Shown here piece by piece: positions 32,358-40,123 of a stretch of 40,123 nucleotides of DNA. Every line of letters starts with the position of its first letter. Position 1 is the stretch's first letter. The position numbers were made by a program, and so were the translations under genes. The DNA comes from Burkholderiales bacterium (lineage in GTDB: Bacteria; Pseudomonadota; Gammaproteobacteria; Burkholderiales; Eutrophovitaceae), in assembly GCA_030834275.1 (NCBI GenBank), contig JAURFP010000009.1, positions 1 to 40,123 on the forward strand, read 5' to 3'. The notes beneath the pieces are model-generated. The model was given only the letters and a program-made list of their open reading frames with translations, was not told the origin of the DNA and ran no database searches.

Positions 32358-33410
32358 TTATGACGGAATGATCACGCCTTTGCCTGATGTCTGCTTGTCA
32401 AATAACTCGTACGCTTCCCTCGCTTGATCTAATTTCCACTCGTGCGTAAATAAGGCATCAAGAGATATTTCTTTATCAGCAACGTACTCTGCGCATTTTG
32501 CTTGACCGACACTCGAGAATGTCCAGGAACCAATGATGGTGACTTGTCTTCGAAGCATATCGTTACTAACGTTTAACGTAACTGTATCTCCCTCGCCAAC
32601 AAAGCAGGCTTTACCCCAGGTACGAACGCATTGCACCGCCTGAGCACGTGCGAGTGGTGAGGATGAGCAATCCATTGATGCGTGGGCCCCGCGTCCATGC
32701 GTTGCATCTCGAATGGCCTGCACTACATTTTCTGTTGTTTTTGGGTTGATCAGCACATCCGCGCCAAATTCTTTCGCACGCTGTAATCGCTCATCTTCGG
32801 TATCAAGTGCAATTACCCTCGCGCCCATTTGAGAAGCAAGAAGGGTGGCTGATAATCCAACAGGTCCCTGACCAAACACGGCAATCGTTTGATCCCCCGA
32901 GATCTCTAAACGGTGAAGTGCTCCCCAGGCGGTACCAGTACCACAAGATATCGCGGCGCCCGCTTTGAACGATAATTCCTCAGGTAGTGCCACCAAGGTT
33001 CTCGCTGGACACTTCATGTATTTCGCGTGAGCGCCATGGCCGGTTGCACCGTAAACCTCTTTCACGCCATCAACGCAAAGTTGCATCCAGCCGGTCGAGC
33101 AGTGTTCGCAGTGCCCACAACCTCGGTAGTGGTGCTGCATCACGCGCATACCTTCGTAAGCGACTTCTTTCGGTACACCTTCACCAACGGCAGCAACAAC
33201 TCCACAAGGTTCGTGCCCTGCGATGATTGGGCCGTCGAGATCGCCTAGACCGAGAGACGATGCACCTCCCTCAGCGCGATAAAACTTCAAGTCACTACCA
33301 CACATACCTGACGCTTTAATTTCCAACACGACCTCACCTGGACCAGGAGTTGGGTCTGCAAATTCCATAATTTCCAGTTGTCGGCTACCGGGGAAAACAA
33401 TACCTTTCAT
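32358..33410 (-). CDS. Zinc-dependent alcohol dehydrogenase (threonine dehydrogenase-like MDR)
   Basis: A 350-residue medium-chain dehydrogenase. Catalytic zinc ligands are C37 (GMCGSD), H66 and E67 (AGHEP). The structural zinc lobe is C98/C101/C104/C112 (CGHCEHCSTGWMQLC). A nucleotide-binding GQGPVGLSATLLA follows. It should oxidise a secondary or primary alcohol with NAD(P). It lies between the ALDH gene (27 bases) and the dehalogenase-like gene (5 bases), which suggests alcohol-to-aldehyde-to-acid steps in the same route. Confidence 0.92.
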   Translation of the reverse strand: MKGIVFPGSRQLEIMEFADPTPGPGEVVLEIKASGMCGSDLKFYRAEGGASSLGLGDLDGPIIAGHEPCGVVAAVGEGVPKEVAYEGMRVMQHHYRGCGHCEHCSTGWMQLCVDGVKEVYGATGHGAHAKYMKCPARTLVALPEELSFKAGAAISCGTGTAWGALHRLEISGDQTIAVFGQGPVGLSATLLASQMGARVIALDTEDERLQRAKEFGADVLINPKTTENVVQAIRDATHGRGAHASMDCSSSPLARAQAVQCVRTWGKACFVGEGDTVTLNVSNDMLRRQVTIIGSWTFSSVGQAKCAEYVADKEISLDALFTHEWKLDQAREAYELFDKQTSGKGVIIPS

Positions 33411-33437
33411 CTCAACTCTCCCTAAAGATTTTTATTT

Positions 33438-34916
33438 TTATTTCAAAACGAATGGGTTGCCGGTTTTGGCCCCAGTGTTGATCCAAACACTCTTCGTTTG
33501 TAAGTACTGATAAATTGCTTCGATACCACTTTCGCGACCAATGCCCGAATCTTTGTATCCACCAAATGGAGACATGTAGCTAACCGCTCTGTAGGTATTG
33601 ACCCAAACGGTTCCCGCCTGAATTTTTTCAGACATTCGAATGGCTCGGCCAATATCACTCGTCCATACGCCTGAACCTAATCCGAAGCGAATGTCATTTG
33701 CAATTCGTGAAGCCTCATCCTCGTCTTTAAATTTAATGACGGACAATACCGGGCCAAATACTTCTTCCTGCGCGATTCGCATATCGTTTGTGACACCCGT
33801 AAAAACGGTTGGCTCGACGAACCAGCCATCACCACACTCTGGTCGCGTGGCGGGCCCACCACCAAGCGCTAAATTCGCACCCTCAGTTTTTGCGATATCG
33901 ATATAACTAAGAATCTTGTCGTACTGTGGTCGAGTGGTAACAGGTCCAACCTGAGTTTCCATACTCATTGGATTTCCCATTTTTGCGGTCTTGGCGAGCG
34001 CTAACAGTCGATCCATAAATTCGTCGTGAATGCTTTCTTGGAGTAACAGACGTGATCCAGCAATACAAGTCTGACCGGTAGCAGCAAAAATTCCAGAAAC
34101 TGCACCATTCACCGCATCCTCTAAGTTAGCGTCATCGAACACGATATTCGGTGACTTTCCGCCGAGCTCAAGTGTGACCCGCTTAAACGTTTTTGCTGCC
34201 ACTTCGTTAATTGCTCGGCCGGTGGCGTCTGAACCAGTAAACGCAACTTTTCTAACCAGTGGATGCGATGTGAGTGGCGCCCCTACGTCTTTCCCAAATC
34301 CGGTCACTACGTTCACTACCCCCTTCGGAAAACCTGCCTCCTCGACTAACTTCACAAACTCCAACGTAGAGGCTGACGTAAATTCGGATGGTTTAATCAC
34401 AACGGTACAGCCAGCCGCAAGCGCAGGGGCGAGTTTCCATGCGAGCAGCAGTAACGGTGAATTCCAAGCGGTAATAGCGGCAACAACGCCGATCGGTTCA
34501 TGACGCGTAAAGTTGAAGTAACCTTTTTTGTCCAGCGGAATAACCGACCCCTCGATTTTGTCAGCTAGGCCACCAAAGTAGTAATACCACTGTGGGACGT
34601 AATTGACCTGTCCCTGCATTTCAGCAATAAGTTTTCCGTTATCCTGAACTTCCATTTCCGCGAGTTTCTTCGCGTCTCTTGCGATTAGGTCACCCAATCT
34701 GTGAACCAACATTCCACGTTGACTCGCGGTCAGCTCCGCCCAGTCACCAGAGGTGAAAGCTCGGTGCGCAGCTTTGACCGCTCTATCAACGTCCTCTGGG
34801 CCACCCTCAGCAACTTGCGACCATACCTTTCCTGTGAATGGGTAGTAGCTATCAAAGTATTTTCCTGATGCTGCCTCAACAAACTCTCCATCGATATACA
34901 TCTTGAACTTCTGCAT
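33438..34916 (-). CDS. NAD(P)-dependent aldehyde dehydrogenase
   Basis: A 492-residue ALDH from the ATG at 34916, which has a GGAGAG ribosome site 6 bases upstream. The track ATG at 34928 has none. Catalytic glutamate is about E250 (LELGGKSPNIVF) and the nucleophile about C284 (ATGQTCIAGSRL). The cofactor loop reads AWNSPLL where most ALDHs have PWNFPL, a variant seen in some branches. Substrate unknown. It lies 31 bases after the ketopantoate-reductase-like gene and upstream of the Zn-ADH gene. Confidence 0.92.
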   Translation of the reverse strand: MQKFKMYIDGEFVEAASGKYFDSYYPFTGKVWSQVAEGGPEDVDRAVKAAHRAFTSGDWAELTASQRGMLVHRLGDLIARDAKKLAEMEVQDNGKLIAEMQGQVNYVPQWYYYFGGLADKIEGSVIPLDKKGYFNFTRHEPIGVVAAITAWNSPLLLLAWKLAPALAAGCTVVIKPSEFTSASTLEFVKLVEEAGFPKGVVNVVTGFGKDVGAPLTSHPLVRKVAFTGSDATGRAINEVAAKTFKRVTLELGGKSPNIVFDDANLEDAVNGAVSGIFAATGQTCIAGSRLLLQESIHDEFMDRLLALAKTAKMGNPMSMETQVGPVTTRPQYDKILSYIDIAKTEGANLALGGGPATRPECGDGWFVEPTVFTGVTNDMRIAQEEVFGPVLSVIKFKDEDEASRIANDIRFGLGSGVWTSDIGRAIRMSEKIQAGTVWVNTYRAVSYMSPFGGYKDSGIGRESGIEAIYQYLQTKSVWINTGAKTGNPFVLK

Positions 34917-34947
34917 CGAACTCTCCATTTATAAAATTAGTAGTGTT

Positions 34948-35874
34948 TTAGCGAACACCCATTTGTTTTTCTTTATTTCTTACCAAAGCACTTATCGCAG
35001 TGTTAAAAGGTGCCTCGACTCCAACACTTTTTCCTGCGACTGGTATCGCTCCATTGATCGCATCGATTTCGGACATTCTGCCAGCCATATGATCCAAGAG
35101 CATCGAAGGGCGCGCCTTCGGGATCTTAGATCCGAAATTTTGTACGTAAGCCACCGGATCATCGATTCGCACATTAATCTTTTTCGCAATAGCTACGTTG
35201 TAGGCTTCTATTGCGCAGTTGGATGCGCAAAGCCAGGCATCCTGGTCGTTCATTACTTCCTCAATTGTGAGGTTGGTCATCGTGCAAGTTCCGGAAAAAC
35301 AAACATTACAAATAAGTTTTTCCCAAATAAGTTGGTCAATGTCATCAAAACATTCAACTTTAAATCCACCAGATTCCCAGACTGACGCAATTAACTTCAA
35401 TCGATCCGATATGGGTCCAGAGAACTCTCCAAGTCGCACGAGTTCCCACCCATTGTGGTGTGCATAGCCCGGTTCTTTAATCGAGGCTCCAAAACCTCCG
35501 ACGACACCTACCAAGACTTTATCTTGTCCCAAAATGTCAGCAGCAACATTCGGCCCACCCAGTCCATTTTGTATCGATAGTACGTGGGTGTTTTCTCCAA
35601 CAATCGCTTGCGCAGATCTTGCTGCTTTATCAACATGCATCGCTTTGGTCGCGATGATGACCAGATCACAAACCCCCGCATCTTCTGCTTTTGTGGAGGC
35701 ATTAATTTTTGTAACTCTCGAGCCAGACGCCCCTTCAAGCCGTAAACCATTTTTTCTGATGGCGTTGACGTGATCTTCCCAAGAGTCAATCGCCCAAACT
35801 TCGTGCCCCGCATCCCCAAGAAGTGCAGCGTAAACACTCCCCATAGCTCCACAGCCAACAATTGCTACTTTCAT
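34948..35874 (-). CDS. Ketopantoate reductase (ApbA/PanE)-family protein
   Basis: A 308-residue NADPH-dependent 2-oxoacid reductase-like protein. GxGxxG is in IVGCGAMGSVYA (7-12). Residues at positions known in E. coli PanE can be placed: K77 (ATKAMH), N103 (QNGLGG), K186 and N190 (EKLICN). The length is normal. Because it sits in a degradation operon rather than next to pantothenate genes, it probably reduces another 2-oxo acid or oxidises a 2-hydroxy acid. True PanE function is possible but less likely here. Confidence 0.88.
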   Translation of the reverse strand: MKVAIVGCGAMGSVYAALLGDAGHEVWAIDSWEDHVNAIRKNGLRLEGASGSRVTKINASTKAEDAGVCDLVIIATKAMHVDKAARSAQAIVGENTHVLSIQNGLGGPNVAADILGQDKVLVGVVGGFGASIKEPGYAHHNGWELVRLGEFSGPISDRLKLIASVWESGGFKVECFDDIDQLIWEKLICNVCFSGTCTMTNLTIEEVMNDQDAWLCASNCAIEAYNVAIAKKINVRIDDPVAYVQNFGSKIPKARPSMLLDHMAGRMSEIDAINGAIPVAGKSVGVEAPFNTAISALVRNKEKQMGVR

Positions 35875-35930
35875 TTTTCCCTCGATGTATTTTTACTCTT
35901 TATGTCGTGCCCTACGTAAGGGCGTGGTTC

Positions 35931-36257
35931 CTACGTATTTTTTGTGTAGATCTCTACGCAGTTCCCCTCAGGGTCAAAAACTTGAAAGGATGAAAATTCA
36001 GGACCGACTTTGAGGGGTCGATCGAACCGTGATCTCCAGTCTTCCAGTGCGACCATGTTTGGTACCCTGAAGCCGATATGGAGCACATCGGGTCGGTTTA
36101 TAGGTTCCCCTTCTTGGAATGCAATGAGTACGCCAGGGCCTCGTACAACGTGTTTTTCTGCCGTTAAATCAAATGTATCGGCATACCACTTGGCTAAATC
36201 ATTGGGACTTTTTGAAGGCACGTTTACGTGCTCTAGGCAAAAATCAGACACTTTCAT
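35931..36257 (-). CDS. VOC-family metalloprotein (glyoxalase/dioxygenase fold)
   Basis: A 108-residue vicinal oxygen chelate protein with the paired beta-alpha-beta modules. Candidate metal ligands are H10 (CLEHVNV), H60 (VLHIGF) and E102 (NCVEIYT), with DPEGNCVEIY as the familiar ending. A single short domain would work as a dimer. Members include glyoxalase I, methylmalonyl-CoA epimerase and ring-cleavage enzymes, so the reaction is open. It lies 56 bases upstream of the ketopantoate-reductase-like gene. Confidence 0.88.
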   Translation of the reverse strand: MKVSDFCLEHVNVPSKSPNDLAKWYADTFDLTAEKHVVRGPGVLIAFQEGEPINRPDVLHIGFRVPNMVALEDWRSRFDRPLKVGPEFSSFQVFDPEGNCVEIYTKNT

Positions 36258-36434
36258 TTCCTGTTTGGTTAACGTTTAATTCGATTAAGCCTTGCGCGCT
36301 TTTGGGGCACTCAACTTACGTATTTCTGCGCTACTTTCTCAAGTTGATAATGTTACAACGAACCGCACAATATTGCCGAAAAACTCCTGTTCGTTTTGCT
36401 CTGTGTAACTCTTTGAAAGTTTCTCTGATACGAC

Positions 36435-37226
36435 CTAGTCGAATCGTGGTTGTCTCTTTTCAAGAAATGCTACGACCGCTTCCTCGTGAGCGGGCATCTT
36501 TTGGGCAATGGCTTGTAAGTTCGCGGATAGTTCTAGAAGGCTTTCCAAGTCCAATTTCTGCCCTTCGCGCAACAGTCGTTTCGTCATCCTGAGAACTGCC
36601 CCGGGATTTTTGGATATTTCTTGCGCTAGTTTTATCGTACTTGGCATTAGCGCTCCTGCTTCCACTACCGAAGAGACTAGACCGATGCGTAGCGCCTCTT
36701 CAGCGTTAATTTGTGCGCCAGTAAAACTTAGCTCCGATGCTTTTGACATACCCACTACTCTTGGTAAAAACCATGCGCCTCCATCGCCTGGGATGATGCC
36801 AACCTTGATAAAACTTTCAGCGAAGATCGCTTGCTCTGATGCGATTCGTATATCGCACATGCAAGATAGGTCACAGCCTGCACCAATCGCTGGACCATTT
36901 ACAGCCGCAATTGTTGGAATCTCCAGTCGATACAGTGCCAATGGTATACGTTGTATCCCCTCGCGATAACTCCGCCTGATCTCGTCAGATGAAAGATCGT
37001 CATCAATAATTTTTTTCATATCTTTCAGATTCCCGCCGGCAGAGAATGCCGAACCAGCCCCCGTGATAATTGCGACTTTTATTTGCTTATTTTTGTTGAT
37101 CATGTCGCAAGCAGATACGAATTCATCTGCTGCACTGTTTCCAGTTAAGGCGTTTCGCGTTTCAGGTTCGTTCATTGTTAGAGTAACAATCGATCCATCA
37201 ATCTGAGTATCAAGAAATTTAGCCAT
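36435..37226 (-). CDS. Crotonase-family enoyl-CoA hydratase/isomerase with altered catalytic residues
   Basis: A 263-residue crotonase-fold protein. The oxyanion-hole segments GAGSAFSAGGNLKDM and NGPAIGAGCDLSCMCD are intact. The two glutamates of classical enoyl-CoA hydratase (E144/E164, rat numbering) correspond to D119 and F139. A new acidic residue, D148, lies in IIPGDGGAWFLPRVVG. This pattern points away from plain hydration and towards isomerase-like or other CoA chemistry. It follows the acyl-CoA dehydrogenase pair by 39 bases. Confidence 0.88.
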   Translation of the reverse strand: MAKFLDTQIDGSIVTLTMNEPETRNALTGNSAADEFVSACDMINKNKQIKVAIITGAGSAFSAGGNLKDMKKIIDDDLSSDEIRRSYREGIQRIPLALYRLEIPTIAAVNGPAIGAGCDLSCMCDIRIASEQAIFAESFIKVGIIPGDGGAWFLPRVVGMSKASELSFTGAQINAEEALRIGLVSSVVEAGALMPSTIKLAQEISKNPGAVLRMTKRLLREGQKLDLESLLELSANLQAIAQKMPAHEEAVVAFLEKRQPRFD

Positions 37227-37265
37227 AGCGTTAAGTATTTAATTGTTATTTTGAGATGAATGAGT

Positions 37266-38279
37266 TTAGAGATTAGTGGTAATAAACTCAGAGAAGTTTT
37301 TAGTTTGACCTCCAAGCAGATATTTTCCAATCCGTTTATTCCAAAAGCTCTCTGATCCAAAATCAGTTTTCCAATCAATGAGTGCGCGGGTAAATCGTTG
37401 AAGTGAGTATTCTTCGGTGATGCCAATTGCACCGTGAACCGCATGTGCGATCTTCAATGACTTTTCGGCAGCTTGACTAGTTCGTGCCTTCGCGACGCCA
37501 GAGAGGAGGGGGTGTGGAACCTCGAGACTTTCCATACAAGCGTATTGCGTTATCGCGTTCGCCGCAGATATCTCCTCCGCCATCACGCTGAGTTGTTGCT
37601 GAATGGCTTGAAACTTAGAAATTTGTTTCCCAAATTGAGATCGTTGCTTCGAGTATTCCAGGGTAATTTCAAGAATTCTATTTAGCGACCCCGTCATCGT
37701 GCACGCGGTTACCAGCGCGGCCGCCTCTAACCAGGGATACGAAAAATCTATTTTCTCTCCGAAACTATGAGGGTTCGACCAAGTAAGATTTCTGTGGCTG
37801 CTGCTCGGTAGCGACAGATCCTCTTGATCGGCATCGTTCTTCGGAAGGAGCCGGGGTGACCAAGTTGGATCGAGCGGGTCAATCACGACAAAATATTCCG
37901 CACTACTTCCAAATGCAGCGCTTCTGCATCGAAGGGTGTTCTCGTCGGAGTCGACGGATCGTAACGCTATTGATATCGGAAGATTTTTTGTTTCGCTAGT
38001 CAATTTTTTTTCGATTAAACCAGAAATGAGCATTGACAAGCCAAGAGGAATTTCTGGTGCGTTAGCTCCAGATTCTACCCAGAACGCTTGCATGTCGGGA
38101 ATCGCTAATCCCGCCCCCCCAGCGTTCTCGTTAGCCATGATTCCAAGGAATCCAGAATCAACAATTTTCTGCCACGCAGTTGAACCATTTTCCCCGTCAG
38201 TTGTGGACGTAAAGGGGTGACTAGATAAGCTCTCAAGTAGATCGCTAAAACCTTCAAGTAATGCTTTATTGTCGTTCAT
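37266..38279 (-). CDS. Acyl-CoA dehydrogenase family protein, short subunit of a likely heteromeric pair
   Basis: A 337-residue ACAD-like protein. The C-terminal domain is recognisable (YSKQRSQFGKQISKFQAIQQQ for FAD binding, HAVHGAIGITEEYSLQRF). The N-terminal and middle domains are short and diverged, and I cannot place a catalytic glutamate. It overlaps the full-length ACAD gene by 4 bases. Such pairs, as in the ChsE-type steroid side-chain dehydrogenases, form alpha2-beta2 complexes in which only one subunit carries the catalytic base. That arrangement is the likely role here (inference). Confidence 0.85.
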   Translation of the reverse strand: MNDNKALLEGFSDLLESLSSHPFTSTTDGENGSTAWQKIVDSGFLGIMANENAGGAGLAIPDMQAFWVESGANAPEIPLGLSMLISGLIEKKLTSETKNLPISIALRSVDSDENTLRCRSAAFGSSAEYFVVIDPLDPTWSPRLLPKNDADQEDLSLPSSSHRNLTWSNPHSFGEKIDFSYPWLEAAALVTACTMTGSLNRILEITLEYSKQRSQFGKQISKFQAIQQQLSVMAEEISAANAITQYACMESLEVPHPLLSGVAKARTSQAAEKSLKIAHAVHGAIGITEEYSLQRFTRALIDWKTDFGSESFWNKRIGKYLLGGQTKNFSEFITTNL

Positions 38280-39433
38280 CGCAACCCCAATCCACGCGCG
38301 ATCATGCCTCTGAGGATTTCCCGTGTCCCTCCTCTCAGCGAGTATGTGGGACTAATCTGCATACCATAGGCCAGTGCTGAGAGAAGCTCTTGCGATACCA
38401 CGCTCTCGGGATTCGTGGCCAAATTCTCGGCAAGCGCGTGAGGAATCATTTGCTCTAGCTCGGTGCCGAGGTCTTTGACAATCGCGGACTCAATTACGGG
38501 TTCTTCGCCTTCTTCAATTTTTGCGACCACTGAAAGTGACATCGCTCTGAGCGTGATGAGCTCCGTCAGTATTTTTCCGGCAAGTACTGGCGCATCACTC
38601 GTTAATGCAGTATCTCGGGAGTGTTGGATCCATGCATCAAAGAGAGTTATCGAAGAATAAATGCGTTCTGGCCCGCTTCTTTCGAATGCGAGCTCACTTA
38701 TAACTTGCTGCCAACCTGCTCCCTCTTTTCCAACAAGGCAATTGTCAGGCAAGAAAACCTCATTGAAAAAAACTTCATTAAAGTGGTGGTCACCCGTTAA
38801 ATCACGGATCTTTCGAATATCGATCCCAGGTTGTTTTAGATCAACAATAAATTGTGATAATCCTTCGTGACGATCCTCTGCTGTACCGCTCGTACGCACG
38901 AGAATGATCATAAAGTCGCAAAGATGCGCGTTCGTTGTCCAAATTTTCTGTCCAGATAAACTCCAACCCCCATCAATTTTCGTGGCCCGCGTACGTACAC
39001 TTGCCAAATCAGAACCGGAATTTGGTTCACTCATCCCGATACAGAAAAACGCATCGGCGCTACAGATTTTTGGTAAGTAAAACGATTTTTGTTCCTCGGT
39101 ACCATATTTCAAGATGAGTGGTGCGCTCTGTCGGTCGGCTATCCAGTGCGCTCCAACGGGCATTCCATTTAGGAGGAGTTCCTCTATAACCGTGAATCTC
39201 GAGAAACCATCTTTTCCTTGTCCGCCAAATTTCTTCGGAACGGTCAGTCCAATAAAACCTTTTTTAGCAAGAGCCTTGCTGAACTCTCGGTCAAATCCCA
39301 TCCAGGATTTTGCTTTTTGAATTTCCGTTAGTTTTGGTTTGTACGATCTCAGGAAAGTTTGTACATCCTCACGTAAAGCCCGCGTGCTCTTTGGTAGCGG
39401 TTTCGCTTCAAAATTTGTTACAGCCGTCATCAT
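38276..39433 (-). CDS. Acyl-CoA dehydrogenase, catalytic subunit
   Basis: A 385-residue flavoenzyme. The FAD/substrate segment CIGMSEPNSGSDLASVRTRA is at about 131-150, IWTTNAH follows, and the C-terminal GGTREILRGMIARGLG is typical. The probable catalytic base is E256 in FERSGPER, the position used by isovaleryl-CoA and ChsE4-type enzymes. It oxidises an acyl-CoA to the 2-enoyl-CoA. The start codon overlaps the CoA-transferase stop (TAATG) and the stop overlaps the second ACAD start, so the three are tightly coupled. Confidence 0.93.
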   Translation of the reverse strand: MMTAVTNFEAKPLPKSTRALREDVQTFLRSYKPKLTEIQKAKSWMGFDREFSKALAKKGFIGLTVPKKFGGQGKDGFSRFTVIEELLLNGMPVGAHWIADRQSAPLILKYGTEEQKSFYLPKICSADAFFCIGMSEPNSGSDLASVRTRATKIDGGWSLSGQKIWTTNAHLCDFMIILVRTSGTAEDRHEGLSQFIVDLKQPGIDIRKIRDLTGDHHFNEVFFNEVFLPDNCLVGKEGAGWQQVISELAFERSGPERIYSSITLFDAWIQHSRDTALTSDAPVLAGKILTELITLRAMSLSVVAKIEEGEEPVIESAIVKDLGTELEQMIPHALAENLATNPESVVSQELLSALAYGMQISPTYSLRGGTREILRGMIARGLGLR

Positions 39434-40123
39434 TAAATAATTTTTTTATCTCGGAGCTCTGCAACCCTGCCCTTGCTAAGACCACAAATTGATGAGAGCA
39501 CTTCCTCCGTGTGCTCCCCGAGGGAGGGGGGCGGCAAGTCATAACGCACAGGGGTTTTCGATAACTTGATTGGGTTACCTACTAAATTTAAAGATCCAAA
39601 TTCTTTATGATCAACTTTTATTGTCATACCGCGATCTTGAATTTGTTCATGGGTGAACACGGAATCTAAATCGTTGATTGGGCCACACGGAACTCCGAGT
39701 GATTCGAGTTTTTCTACCCAAACGGAGCTTGTATCTTGCACCGTAATCTCTTCAATTAAGGATTCGATAGCTGCGCGGTGTTTTACTCTTGCTGCATTTG
39801 TAGAAAATTTTTCATCGCTGAGATCAATCGACCCTAAACACTTCGCAAGTTTCGCAAATTGCGCATCGTTCCCAATGGCAATGATGATGAAACCATCTTT
39901 CGTTTTAAAGTCGCGGTATGGAACGACGTTCGGATGGGCGTTGCCAAGCCGTGTTGGGACGGTGTTGCCGTAAAAGTAATTCATCGCTTGGTTCGCAAGG
40001 ACGCTGACTTGTACATCCAGTAGAGATAAATCGATGTGCTGTCCCTCACCCGCACGATCTCGATGGCGGAGTGCGGCGAGTATCGATGTTGAAGCATACA
40101 TGCCGGTTAAAATATCGGCGAGA
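39433..40123 (-). CDS. Family III CoA-transferase (CaiB/BaiF), N-terminus outside window
   Basis: About 230 C-terminal residues of a class III CoA-transferase. The frame stays open to the right edge (LADILTG before the internal ATG at 40101 given in the track), so the true start is upstream, outside the window. RDRAGEGQHIDLSLLDVQ, GNAHPNVVPYRDFKTKDGFI and the C-terminal LGEHTEEVL are typical of the family. The catalytic aspartate lies in the missing half. It moves CoA between acids to activate the pathway substrate and is followed directly by the ACAD pair. Confidence 0.9.
   Translation of the reverse strand, partial: LADILTGMYASTSILAALRHRDRAGEGQHIDLSLLDVQVSVLANQAMNYFYGNTVPTRLGNAHPNVVPYRDFKTKDGFIIIAIGNDAQFAKLAKCLGSIDLSDEKFSTNAARVKHRAAIESLIEEITVQDTSSVWVEKLESLGVPCGPINDLDSVFTHEQIQDRGMTIKVDHKEFGSLNLVGNPIKLSKTPVRYDLPPPSLGEHTEEVLSSICGLSKGRVAELRDKKII

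Noticed and set aside
1-40123. Search for CRISPR arrays, insertion sequences, phage genes, tRNA or rRNA genes
   Set aside because: No regularly spaced repeats, transposase or integrase motifs, or tRNA/rRNA sequence were recognised on either strand.

Overview
The window reads as chromosomal DNA of a free-living, probably marine, aerobic proteobacterium, most likely a gammaproteobacterium. The reasons are the homodimeric AceE-type pyruvate dehydrogenase E1, a Fur-boxed feoAB operon, a TRAP transporter, a sodium:solute symporter, and a high density of SDR, ALDH, acyl-CoA dehydrogenase and CoA-transferase genes. GC content looks mid-range by eye. I see no phage, IS element, CRISPR array, tRNA or rRNA. 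The placement is inference, since no marker gene fixes the taxon.

Layout. (1) 1-3950, minus strand: a protease-fold/PDZ protein that has lost all three catalytic residues, a D-aminoacylase-type amidohydrolase, an SDR, and a 3-hydroxyisobutyrate dehydrogenase-like gene cut by the left edge. (2) 4104-5864, minus: a fatty acid hydroxylase/sterol desaturase family protein followed by oxyR. (3) 5865-6560: a 428-bp intergenic region with a good sigma70 promoter and a structured leader, then a cold-shock protein gene and its terminator. (4) 6640-8241, plus: an acyl-CoA synthetase. (5) 8251-10866, minus: gloC, a TfdA/TauD-like dioxygenase and a zinc-free MDR reductase. (6) 10982-13375, plus: a Fur box, feoA, feoB and a small Cys-rich membrane protein. 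(7) 13469-16046, plus: an aldehyde dehydrogenase and an Old Yellow Enzyme.

(8) 16057-23343, minus: an eight-gene run that looks like one transport-and-degradation unit. It has a carboxymuconolactone-decarboxylase-fold protein, a DmpC/XylG-type semialdehyde dehydrogenase, a DmpE/XylJ-type hydratase, a DmpH/XylI-type decarboxylase, a TRAP binding lipoprotein, a class III (LigB-type) extradiol dioxygenase, and the two TRAP permeases. The dioxygenase gene sits inside the TRAP genes and overlaps dctP. The enzymes suggest uptake and meta-cleavage of a catechol- or o-aminophenol-type ring. This is the most system-like novelty in the window.

(9) 23480-26735, minus: aceE followed by a TlpA-type thioredoxin. 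A divergent Lrp/AsnC regulator and a LOG-family gene lie at 26891-27952. (10) 28106-29830, plus: a 29-residue membrane microprotein, a sodium:solute symporter and a terminator. An SDR follows at 29858-30619. (11) 30627 to the right edge, minus: ten closely spaced genes. These are a CoA-transferase (cut), two overlapping acyl-CoA dehydrogenases, a crotonase, a VOC protein, a ketopantoate-reductase-like protein, an ALDH, a Zn-ADH, a fluoroacetate-dehalogenase-like hydrolase and an epoxide-hydrolase-like hydrolase. Together they look like a CoA-dependent degradation route for an unknown, possibly halogenated or epoxidised, substrate.
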